Assembly: GCA_036346225.1 (NCBI GenBank)
Contig: JARFIW010001216.1
Span: 1,214,501 to 1,278,500 of the forward strand
Direction: 5' to 3'
DNA length: 64,000 nt
From: Platerodrilus igneus
Taxonomy: Eukaryota > Arthropoda > Insecta > Coleoptera > Lycidae
The notes beneath the pieces were generated by a model, which saw only the letters and a list, made by a program, of their open reading frames with translations, was not told the origin of the DNA and searched no databases. How positions within the stretch are numbered: the first letter of the stretch is position 1; each line of letters begins with the position of its first letter. Below, piece after piece: positions 22,517-33,837 of this stretch. The position numbers and the translations under genes were made by a program.

Positions 22517-24056
22517 AGCGTTAATGAATATGACATACCAATTTGTTGAAATCATTTGTAATTTTAGTACAAATAAATTTGATAGAAGTATTTTAGGAAG
22601 AAAGGCTTTTTACAAAGAAGCTCCAAGAGATCCAAAATCTATCTCGCGTATTAAAACTATATAGCAATAATTCACAAAGCCATTGATATGAAAAAAAATA
22701 TACTTACATAAATAACAAAAATATGTAGTGTAAAACAATTGAGCAAAAACCAGTCCGCACTAAACCCCAAAACACCTTATATTTTTAAAATTAAGTTAGT
22801 TAAGTTACAAAAAACTTACAACACTTCCATAAACACTGTTACCATTACATTATCGTATGTACAAGTATTGGTCTTCGTCTTAGAAATTGTATAAACGATA
22901 ACACAAACTTTGTCTGTATCTGTTTTTAGCCATGTGTTTATCGTGTGGCCCCCGTACAATTAATTGCTACATCACCCCTTAATCAATGACGTTTATGTTT
23001 AAGATCTCATTAATCACGCGTAGTTTCAAGCGCGTTTCTGTGTCATAGCCTGCAAATATTTCAAGCTCTTCACGACTTACGGCCATTTGGTCTTATTTTA
23101 ATATTAAATGAAGGGTTCGCTACTTTGAGTAAGTATAAATGGTCAAACATTGTTTCGGCTACAATGCCCTTAAACTGTGGGCAAAGTCAACATTTGCATT
23201 ATGAAAATTATTTATGCAAACTCTTGTACTACCCTGTTGGGTTAGCTTTAGGGTTTATAATCTTTTCGCTTGGTCTCAGTTATACTACCGAGACCTAAAA
23301 ATCTATATCTATGTCATAAACTCAATTATTTATTCAGGTACAAAGATAATCCAAATCCACTTGAAGTGGCAGAATTAGCCTGATATATGTCAACAATTTG
23401 TGAATATCTCAAGAACATTGATCTCTGTTAATTAATTAATGCCCTTAGAGTTAAATGGGTTCAAAGTTTAAGGATATTTATTGTGTATGCCAAATGCAAG
23501 GAGTAGATTAAACGAGACCTGCATTCTAGTGCTTCGTAAAATCACTAATTTAATTTAACAGCTTATTCGATAAGGTTTAAGGTATACTTTGAACTAAATT
23601 GAATTGCATTAGTGGTTTCTAGATACTTCCACTTTATTCTGTTAGAAGCGTTTTAATCTGAAGGCTTTGCAAACGTAAGCACATTTAAAATCTATTAAAT
23701 ATGATTTTCTGAAATCGTTTATGCTATTGGAATGTAACAGATTTTCCTTAATCTGTTAATACTCGTGCACTATATTTTCAGCTACTGATCGCGTAGCGTA
23801 TTGAATCCGTTGCAATTTTTACAGAGACTAAATATTTTATCATTTGTATTTGCTCTAAAAATACAACTATGAAAAAATACAGGTTAACTAAGCTCTAAGC
23901 ATGTATACTGACACAAAAAAGCATAAAATAACAAGAAAAAATATCTAATATCCGCTATAGAAAAAAACTAGATTCTAATGGATACAAATTATTGAAAATA
24001 TTTAAGAATACCTACAAACATTTTACGTAACTAACCTATTCACTAGAGGTGTCATC
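22517..24056. other. Anonymous AT-rich DNA, no gene seen
   Basis: No convincing open frame or known element. It is repeated at 31791-33323 as part of the tandem duplication. It may be older host DNA flanking the PLE. Confidence 0.6.
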
Positions 24057-24640
24057 TTCTTCGTGTGCCTCTAAAATATTTTCAATGTTGGCTAGTAATT
24101 TTCCAATATGAATATCTTTGGTGATAACCGGTAGGTTGAATTTAGGACCCAAAGATAAAAAATCGCTGATATCTGATGGTATTGTTATATCAGAAATATT
24201 TACTAGCCATTTGTTATTGTCCAAAAAGAGCGGACTTTTTGTTTCTGAATTGTTTTTTATTTTATTAAACTTTTGTACATTGATTTTTCTTATCTGAATA
24301 AATCGTTTATTGTAAAATGAGTTCTGTCTGTAGTTGAAGTTTTGAAAGTATTTGGAAGTAATAAGGTTTGTAGATTTGTTTTTAGAGTGCTGAGTTCATG
24401 TTTTAGTTGTGTTTGTTTAGAATGAGTAACTTCTATTTCTAAAGATAGGATTTTGGTTTTCATATTAGTTTGGAATCTACTTATTCTATAGAATAGTTTA
24501 CCACTGCTTGTGTTTAATAGGTTGTCACAGTTTATTGTGCTATGCTGAATGTGGTCAGGTACAACATTTTCTCTTCTGCATCTTTCTAAGAAATACGACC
24601 TGTTGTTAATGTTAGCAAATTTTAGATTTTAAGATATCTT
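24057..24640 (-). pseudogene. PLE-A N-terminal fragment, duplicated
   Basis: Copy of 14775-15360, containing only the N-terminal part of the Penelope-like protein up to the signature WLVNISD...DFLSLGPKF and LANIENILEAHEE. There the duplication junction cuts it and a short unrelated tail leads to a stop at 24036. RT motifs are absent from this copy. Confidence 0.8.
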
Positions 24641-24718
24641 CTCCAAATTTACTTCTTATATGTTGGTAAAAGCACATCTTGATATTATAATAGATTCTTT
24701 GTTTCTGGACGTTATTAA

Positions 24719-25152
24719 TATTAAATTAAGATTCGATTTTGGGTTTTACTTCGTCCAAATGTCATGAATTATTCAAAATATGCCAAAGTCATTTATTAAT
24801 AACTGACGTTTCGGAAAGTATGTTTCTTTACACTTAGTTCTATAATTAAATAGTTAACATCTTTGGAGAATTTCTTAAATCTATACTTACATTTATTAAA
24901 CTATTGGTTTTTATGAAATTTTGTGATGAATGAAATTTGTGTTGGTTTTGTTTTGTTTTACTAACTACGTTATTAATACTAAAAATTACAGAAGTGTCAA
25001 TTACAAACAAGAAAATAAAATTTAAAAAATTAAAGATGTTGTTACTTATAAATTATATAAAATTATGATAATCTACTGAAACATTATTATTAATAAAAAT
25101 ATTATCATTTATATACAGTTGTATATTACGTTCTAATGTGTTTGTATGTATG

Positions 25153-25230
<78 letters not shown>

Positions 25231-25249
25231 TGCGTGCGTACGTGCGTGT
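24719..25249 (-). repeat. PLE pseudo-LTR with (GT)n, duplicated
   Basis: Copy of 15437-15974, with a shorter (GT)n tract (about 25156-25249). Confidence 0.8.
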
Positions 25250-27290
25250 TTTTAATTTTTATTATTATTATTTATTAAAACTTTAGGTTTTTACATAATA
25301 TATGGTTCAAATGTATAAAAAATAAATATTAATATATAAGATCTTATGAAACCTACACTTGTTATAATGTCACAAAGGTAGCGCCACCTATAAAATGCAG
25401 TAGTTACAAGAAAAAAAAGGTTGTTAAGACCGGCAAGTTCAACGCTACCAAAATAACACAAATAAAAATAAATAATAAAACGACAGAAAAAAACTAACAA
25501 AATAAATGAAATAAATGTTACAGAATAAAATAAAATGAAAAAAAATTAAAAATCAAAACGTTTCCAACTTAGTTATTGTGTACATGAATCCATGTCACAA
25601 CGTTCGCTTTGGTAATCTGCGCAAATTTCAGTAAGTTACTGCATTAAATTGCCACTAAACTGTAGCTTATCATTCTCTACCCAGCATATAGTTTTTTCGA
25701 TGCACCATATGTTGCTAAACTTGTCCAGTGAACGTCTGGTGAGGTGACAAACAAACACTTTAATTATCCTAGATTATAAACGTTGTTTGTAATATTGGGT
25801 CAACGGTATATCGGAATTAACATTTTTTATCGCATCAATCGTTGTCCAATAGATGCAAGCTTTAGCTAGGTATATTATGTAATTTCCTACGTCACTGTTT
25901 GCTGTATTGCCGCTGATTCCATAACATTGTTCTTTGATCAGGAGTCCCTTCCTTTTCATCAAAATTTGTACGATGTTAGTTACAAACCGCCACAATTGTT
26001 TTGCTTTTTGGCAAGTAATCATTATATGCCAGGCATTTCCTTCACTTTCACACTATTGACAGACTGACGTGTCTTTTACGCCTATGCGGTTTAGGAACTT
26101 TGCATCCGGCCAATCTATTCTTTACAAACCTCCAAGAGATTATTGATTCGTGTCCGAGTGTGGGGGGTTTGAAGAAGGAACTCCAAATTACCTCATCATC
26201 TGTCCAACTACTTCTCAAGGGTTTCTTGCAGTTGAGTAACAAAAGCATCAAACTCTGTTGTAGCCTACTGCGATTGTCTTTTGTCACATCCAATGATGTT
26301 TGGTTTATATCGACATTGAGCCTATATCGATGCACTTTCCGTTCACTGCCGTTGCTTGCGCTGTTCGTATATTTATCGAAAAATAATGTGATCCTTTTGT
26401 AGTGTTGTAGAAGGTCGTTTTTTGTTGAGCATGGTGCGTTATGCAGTCGTTCTTTCATTTCTGGATGTGTTATCCATTCATCTCCTTTCCTAAAATCGCC
26501 AATAGTTTTAAACCCATATTCTACTCATCTTCTGCTAAATAGTGGAGGCACAGTATCGCTTGCAATCAACCTACAGCTGGTTGTTGGTACTAAATAAAGG
26601 TCTTCTTTAAATTTAGGAAAACCCGGATACGACGTTGATATTTTGCTAAACGCATTAACCAAAGATTTTACAAAAATGTTCTCTTCAAAATCTGCTGAGT
26701 ACTTATTAAGATCGGTACAAGTCAGAAGCTGCCATGTTACCCCATATGAGTTATTTTTCTTGATAACATGTTTCATGATAGTTGCCCACTTATGCTCTCT
26801 GGAACTATTGATTAAACGTGAGCCCAGAAAAGGCGAAAGCAGTCTTGCTTGTCTTTAAGGCATACCAAACCAATGCCACCGTATACTTTCGGTAGATATA
26901 GTTCTTCAGATTTTATCCAATGTTTACCAGTCCACATGAAATCCTTTAATTTATTTTGTAAAGTTTCTAGCTGGCTGACGTTAAATTGGAGAGTCTGCAT
27001 GCAGTGCCACAACTTGGGTGCAATAAATTGATTAGCAATTATTTTTCTTCCAATCAGTGAAGTATTGCGTGCACGCAATTTCCACATTTCAATAGCTTTG
27101 TCTACTTTGGCACAAAGAACTTGTAATGCCAATACTGTATCTTCTTGAATATTGCCTGACAGGTGTATTCCCAGTATCTTTATATTCCCTGATGACCAGG
27201 AGAACCCTAGCGGAGTGTCTGTTCTCCCTCGCCATGCGCAGCACCAGAGCCCTTTGTTTTAGATGTGTTTAACACCGACCCTGATTGGTT
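25250..27290 (-). pseudogene. Tx1-like LINE C-terminal part, duplicated
   Basis: Copy of 15975-18022 with the same motifs (KLRARNTSLIGRKIIANQF, KVYGGIGLVCLKDKQ, ITCQKAKQLWRF). Differences include a lost A near 26828 that shifts the frame, and a tight cluster of substitutions at 25742-25776 relative to 16460-16494. Confidence 0.65.
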
Positions 27291-27880
27291 TTATACATCA
27301 CCAAACAACTACAAAAAACTTTACTAAACAATGGATATCTTAAATCTTTAACAAATAAACTAATTTTTCAAACTAAACAAATACATCCAGAGAGACACAT
27401 AGGAACTGAACTTAACAAATACAATACACTCCCATACATACAACAACTAACACCATATTTAATAAAACTATTAGAAACTCCACAAATAAAAATTTCGACT
27501 AAATATGAAAATAGCATTAAGAACATATTTACCCGAACTAAAGATAATAACCCAAAATCACTAAAAAGCAATATCCTATACAGCATTCCCTGTAGTTGCA
27601 ATTAACAGTATATAGAACAATCCAAACAGTGGCTGAAGAACAGAGTAATACAACATAAAAGTGACCAAAATTAAACAAAAATCATGCGCCCTAACTATAC
27701 ATTTAAACGAATATCAACACCAGGCAGATATTGACAACACAAAAATATTAGATACAGAAAGTATATACAAAAACAGACTATTTTTAGAAAGTTACCATAT
27801 CCAAAAACAAATCAACACAATTAACTTTAAAAATGACATAGATAACCTACACAAAGTTATGCATTTTTATTCTCTTTAAA
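27291..27880 (+). pseudogene. PLE C-terminal fragment, duplicated
   Basis: Copy of 18023-18612: open to the same TAA within the GIY-YIG start (SIPCSCN then stop at 27605), then continuing in the same frame with one-base A-run losses near 27670-27680. Confidence 0.75.
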
Positions 27881-27932
27881 TAAAAAGTAATAAACACCAT
27901 TTAAACTGATTAAAGCAGTCTAAAATAAACAT

Positions 27933-28008
27933 ACACACAAATGCATGCATGCACACACATACATATTATAATTTATTTTACATATTGTATAAATAACACA
28001 CACACACA

Positions 28009-28049
<41 letters not shown>
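27933..28049. repeat. (CA)n tract before the second LINE copy
   Basis: Counterpart of 18662-18778; CA repeat strongest at 27994-28049. Confidence 0.85.
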
Positions 28050-28051
<2 letters not shown>

Positions 28052-28369
28052 AAAATTGCAACAAAGGCACTAGAATTAGGAAAAATAAAAATAGGTTGGG
28101 TAGTCTGTAGAATAAGGAAAAAATTAAATCCATTAAGATGTTTTAGATGTTTTGACTATAATCATATTGCACGTAACTGCAAAAGTACTATAGACCGTTC
28201 AAATATATGTATTAAGTGTGGTGAAGGAGGTCACGTTATTAAAACATGTACTAACTCCCCTAAGTGTACCCTGTGCAGTGGAAAAAATATGTCTACTAAC
28301 CATATTCTAGGAAGCATAAAGTGTTCGGCATATCGGAGTGCTGTAGAATTTCTTAAACATAAAACATGA
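28050..28369 (+). pseudogene. LINE ORF1 C-terminal part, duplicated
   Basis: Open from the truncation point to a stop at 28369 with the three knuckles CFRCFDYNHIARNC, CIKCGEGGHVIKTC and CTLCSGKNM...C. The stop overlaps the ORF2 ATG (28366). A start codon can be found only in the upstream repeat, so this is a truncated gene, not a real small one. Confidence 0.8.
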
Positions 28370-31334
28370 AGCTTTTACAATTAAACCTAAATCATTGTGA
28401 AGTTGCCCAAAAGTTTTTGTTACAATCAATAAGTGAACTAAACATTGATGTGGCTATTGTTTGTGAACAATACAAAGACATAAAAGATGTGCGTTGGGTA
28501 GCAGACAATGATAGTAAAGTCGCTATTTGGGCTTGTGGTAAGTTTATTTTCCAAGAAATTATGAACAAAAAAGAAAACGGTTTTGTGCGTGTTAAAATAA
28601 ATAACATTTATATTTATAGTTGTTACGTTTCTCCAAATGCGTCATATAAAGAGTTTACTACCTTCCTTGATAGGCTAGTTAGTGATGCGAGGGATCGAAC
28701 TCCAGTTATCATTGCAGGAGATTTTAATGCATGGGCCATCGAATGGGGTAGTCGACTAACTAACAAAAGGGGACAAACAATTTTAGAAACATTCTCTGTT
28801 TTAAACATAGTGTTAGTAAACAAAGAAAATTCTTACACTTTTAGTAGAGGTAACATAGGATCAATAATAGACTTGACATTTATGAGTAGCTCCTTAATAA
28901 AAAACAATTTATACTGGAAAGTGTCGACACACTACACTCACAGCGATCATAATGCAATATTATATGAAGTGCGTAACCAAATTAAACAGAACCAAATACC
29001 AAAGGTTAAACCATATGGCTGGATAAGTAAACATTTTGATGAAGAACTATTCAAAATTATACTGGATGAATGTGAAATATCAGGCTCGGCAAATTCAAAA
29101 CCAGTCAACTACTAGACACTTTAAAGAAGGCCTGCAATGCATCAATGCCCAAAAGTCACCCTATAAAGGACGCAATAACGTTTACTGTTGGAATAATCAC
29201 ATTGCTGAACTTCGTACAGTATGTCTTCGTTTACGGAGACAATATCAACGCTCTCAATGTAAAATCAACTTCAATAATCTTCGGGAGGAATATAAAATTG
29301 CACGAAGAAACTTGGCATTTGCCATTAAGTCGAGCAAACAACAATATTGGAATGATCTATGTAAGGAAATTGATGATTATCCTTGGGGAAGGCCTTATAA
29401 AACAGTAATGGGAAAATTAAAAAGAAAACATTTTTCACAACCCACATGCCCAATCTTTCTTAAGAAAATAGTAAACACCTTATTCCCAAAGCAATGCGAA
29501 GAAAAATATGGAAATGCAATAACCTGTGATGAAGAATGTATACCACCAGTCACTGAAAGTGAAGTGCTAGATGCTTGTAATAAGATAGGAAACAATAAAG
29601 CACCGGGACTAGATTGCATCCCCAACACTGCTCTTAAAATAGCTATTAGAAGCCGTCCGGATATCTTTGCATCCGTATATAATTCTTGTTTAAATGACGG
29701 TGTGTTTCCTCAACCATGGAAAGAACAGTTTCTAGTATTACTACCTAAAGATAATAAACCTCCTGACAAACCATCGTCATACCGTCCAATATGTATGCTG
29801 GACACAGCTGGAAAAATCTTGGAAAAGATTATAAAAAACAGATTAGAAATGGCTATAGAAGAGGCAGCCGTACTTTCAGAAAATCAATATGGTTTCCGAA
29901 AATTGCGTTCTACAATTGATGCAATTAACTCGATTCTCAATATTATTCAGAATAAAATTTCAGGAAAAAGATGGAAAAGAGGATCAAAAAAATACTGTGC
30001 AATAATAACAATGGATGTCAAAAACGCCTTTAACTCTATTAAGTGGAGTTCCATAGAGAAATCTATTGATATACCATCAGTACCTACATATATAAGAAGA
30101 ATTATCGGGGACTACTTTAAGAATAGAATCCTCAGATACGACACTGATGAAGGTCCAAAACAATATATGATTTCAGGTGGAGTTCCACAAGGTTCAGTTT
30201 TAGGCCCACTACTTTGGAATTTAACATACGATGGAGTCCTAAGGCTGAAATTACCGGATGAAGCTAAAACTGTAGCATTTGCAGACGATTTGGTACTAGT
30301 GGTTACTGCAAAGCTAAAAGAAGAAATCGTACAAATTTACAATGAATCTGTGGAAATAATTAGGCAATATCTAAAAAGTTTAAACCTTGAACTAGCTGCA
30401 GAAAAAACTGAAGTCGTTCTTGTGTCCAGCAGAAAGATACGTGAAACAATAAACCTGCATATAGGTAATCACGAAATTACTTCTAGTCCTAGTGTACATT
30501 ACTTAGGTGTGAAGATCGACGACAAATTATCATTTAAAGAACATTTGTCCTACGTGAGCAAAAAAGCAGCAAACACAACAACAATACTCTCACGAATAAT
30601 GCCTAATGTTGGTGGACCAAAACTAGTAGAAGATTACTTTTGGCATCGGTTGTTACATCTATAATTTTATATGGAGCTCCTATTTGGGCTAATGCAGTAA
30701 AATAGAATCGAACTGCCGTAACATTTCTTCCGTGTATAGATTAAGCACTCTACGAGTAATATGTGCGTACCGCACAATTTCTTATGAAGCTGCATGCATT
30801 ATCGCAGGTATGCCCCCGATTGAAATATTAACGCACTACCGTCGGGAGTGGTATTATAGAGATAAAACTCTAGAACAGAAAAAGAAAGAAGAAAAGGCAG
30901 AATTAATAGCGAAATGGCAACAACGTTGGGATACATCGCAGAAGGGTACATGGACTTACCATTTGATACCACTTATAGAACCATGGCTTAATCGATGCCA
31001 TGGAGAATTAGACTTTTATCTAACCCAACTTCTAAGTGGGCACGGGTGCTTTAGAGCATACTTCTATAGATTTAAATTAGATACAACTCCTAATTGTCCA
31101 ATGTGCACTGACGCTCTTGAAGATGCAGAACACGTATTTTTTCACTGCCCACGATTTAACGAACCACGTCAGAAACTAACTGCTCTTACAAAAATAAACC
31201 TAAGTCCAAATACGTTGGTACAGAAAATGGTAGAATCAAAAGAAGTATGGTCAGCAGTTACCATATTTGCTGCAATGGTAATTAAGGAACTGCGACAAAT
31301 TGACAATACAAGGAGAGAAGCGTTAAATACATAA
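28366..31334 (+). pseudogene. LINE ORF2: endonuclease, RT and zinc motif, nearly intact
   Basis: The APE endonuclease is fully open at 28366-29115: N7 in LNLNH, E34 in CEQYK, AGDFNAWAIEWGS, and the terminal THYTHSDHNAILYEV with the catalytic Asp-His. A one-A deletion near 29100 shifts the frame. RT is then open to 30664 with ITMDVKNAFNSIKW, VPQGSVLGPLLWN and FADDLVLV. A second one-A deletion near 30621 and another near 30702 break the thumb. The last 200 codons (30732-31334) are open and carry CPMCTDALEDAEHVFFHC. A full-length R1-type ORF2 is near 1000 codons, which fits this span. Substitutions relative to copy 1 cluster at 29165-29225 and 29480-29610. Confidence 0.85.
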
Positions 31335-31648
31335 TACAATACACGACCTATCAGAAGAAATTGATCCGACTTCGACTAGCTTCAAAGGTAAAGCCCGATT
31401 TTGCATCCGAGGTTAAAAAAGGAAATTACATTAGACGGCCAGATTCATATAATGGAACAACAAACTACTCATTCTATATAATCGAATTTTCAAAGAAGAG
31501 CGTATGAGCAACAACCACTTCTCGTGAAGTTATGCTTAATTGCAGTTCCGCGGGAAGATATTGGTATTGAGAATGCAGTGCATGTATTTATTAGTAATGT
31601 AACTTATTTATGTTGAAATAAAAATATTGCAACTGTAAAAAAAACACA

Positions 31649-31790
31649 CACACACTCACATACACACACACACACGACACACACACACGCACACATACAA
31701 ACACATTAGAATGTAATATACAACTGTATATAAATGAAAATATTTTTATTAATTATAATGTTACAGTAGATTATCATAATTATATAGCGT
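31649..31790 (+). repeat. Remainder of PLE pseudo-LTR, duplicated
   Basis: Copy of 22374-22516, shorter in the (CA)n part. Confidence 0.75.
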
Positions 31791-33323
31791 TAATGAATAT
31801 GACATACCAATTTGTTGAAATCATTTGTAATTTTAGTACAAATAAATTTGATAGAAGTATTTTAGGAAGAAAGGCTTTTTACAAAGAAGCTCCAAGAGAT
31901 CCAAAATCTATCTCGCGTATTAAAACTATATAGCAATAATTCACAAAGCCATTGATATGAAAAAATATACTTACATAAATAACAAAAATATGTAGTGTAA
32001 AACAATTGAGCAAAAACCAGTCCGCACTAAACCCCAAAACACCTTATATTTTTAAAATTAAGTTAGTTAAGTTACAAAAAACTTACAACACTTCCATAAA
32101 CACTGTTACCATTACATTATCGTATGTACAAGTATTGGTCTTCGTCTTAGAAATTGTATAAACGATAACACAAACTTTGTCTGTATCTGTTTTTAGCCAT
32201 GTGTTTATCGTGTGGCCCCCGTACAATTAATTGCTACATCACCCCTTAATCAATGACGTTTATGTTTAAGATCTCATTAATCACGCGTAGTTTCAAGCGC
32301 GTTTCTGTGTCATAGCCTGCAAATATTTCAAGCTCTTCACGACTTACGGCCATTTGGTCTTATTTTAATATTAAATGAAGGGTTCGCTACTTTGAGTAAG
32401 TATAAATGGTCAAACATTGTTTCGGCTACAATGCCCTTAAACTGTGGGCAAAGTCAACATTTGCATTATGAAAATTATTTATGCAAACTCTTGTACTACC
32501 CTGTTGGGTTAGCTTTAGGGTTTATAATCTTTTCGCTTGGTCTCAGTTATACTACCGAGACCTAAAAATCTATATCTATGTCATAAACTCAATTATTTAT
32601 TCAGGTACAAAGATAATCCAAATCCACTTGAAGTGGCAGAATTAGCCTGATATATGTCAACAATTTGTGAATATCTCAAGAACATTGATCTCTGTTAATT
32701 AATTAATGCCCTTAGAGTTAAATGGGTTCAAAGTTTAAGGATATTTATTGTGTATGCCAAATGCAAGGAGTAGATTAAACGAGACCTGCATTCTAGTGCT
32801 TCGTAAAATCACTAATTTAATTTAACAGCTTATTCGATAAGGTTTAAGGTATACTTTGAACTAAATTGAATTGCATTAGTGGTTTCTAGATACTTCCACT
32901 TTATTCTGTTAGAAGCGTTTTAATCTGAAGGCTTTGCAAACGTAAGCACATTTAAAATCTATTAAATATGATTTTCTGAAATCGTTTATGCTATTGGAAT
33001 GTAACAGATTTTCCTTAATCTGTTAATACTCGTGCACTATATTTTCAGCTACTGATCGCGTAGCGTATTGAATCCGTTGCAATTTTTACAGAGACTAAAT
33101 ATTTTATCATTTGTATTTGCTCTAAAAATACAACTATGAAAAAATACAGGTTAACTAAGCTCTAAGCATGTATACTGACACAAAAAAGCATAAAATAACA
33201 AGAAAAAATATCTAATATCCGCTATAGAAAAAAACTAGATTCTAATGGATACAAATTATTGAAAATATTTAAGAATACCTACAAACATTTTACGTAACTA
33301 ACCTATTCACTAGAGGTGTCATC
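31791..33323. other. Anonymous AT-rich DNA, duplicated
   Basis: Copy of 22517-24056, almost identical by eye. No gene seen. Confidence 0.6.
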
Positions 33324-33328
33324 TTCTT

Positions 33329-33837
33329 TACGTTTGTGGCATGTAATAACGGAATCTATATGCTCTTTACATACTGATCGATTGCAAGTGCTGCATATTG
33401 TAACGAAACTATATTTGTAATAACAACAGTTCCTTATTTTCAAACTGGTTTTACAAGCCTTTTCTTCAACTCGTAGTTACAATGGAATTTGCTAGAAGCT
33501 AACAGTGCAATTACTAACTGCTTAAACTATGATGCTATCTTCCTAATTAGCTTAATATCAAAGCACTATAATTAACTATCCAAGCACTAATTTTTGGTGT
33601 ATATTATTGCTACAATAATTTGTCAACAATAATTTGTATCATATCTTTCAAAGTTTTAAACTAGAACATATTGTAATCAAATTTCAATCAGAACTAAACT
33701 CTAATACCCAGGATGGCAATTTATATACATATTCAAAACCTCTAGTCCATTATAAAGCGTACCAGGAATTATGCAAATAACATCTCGATGTACCCACTGC
33801 AATCTAAACAACTCTTAAATGCAAGACCCTTGTACCT
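33329..33837. other. Unique AT-rich DNA, no gene seen
   Basis: First unique sequence after the tandem duplication. No open frame or known repeat was recognised. Confidence 0.6.

Larger units (their letters stand above)
14775..24056. repeat. Tandem duplication, unit 1 (~9.28 kb)
   Basis: Position 14775 onward matches 24057 onward base for base, apart from scattered homopolymer indels and a few clusters of substitutions. TTCTT is shared at 14775, 24057 and 33324. The unit holds the 5' half of PLE-A, a Tx1-like LINE tail, a PLE C-terminal piece, the R1-clade LINE and 1.5 kb of anonymous DNA. Confidence 0.9.
28050..31648 (+). mobile_element. R1-clade LINE in (AC)n, duplicated copy
   Basis: Copy of 18779-22373 carrying the ORF1 end, ORF2, the same 3' UTR and a shorter A tail at about 31638-31645 before (CA)n. 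It is the better-preserved copy over the endonuclease and most of RT. Confidence 0.8.
24057..33328. repeat. Tandem duplication, unit 2 (~9.27 kb)
   Basis: Direct tandem copy of 14775-24056. Its left junction joins anonymous DNA (GAGGTGTCATC) to the middle of the PLE-A RT gene at TTCTTCGTGTGCC. Its right edge returns to GTGTCATCTTCTT, then unique DNA starts at 33329. Confidence 0.9.
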
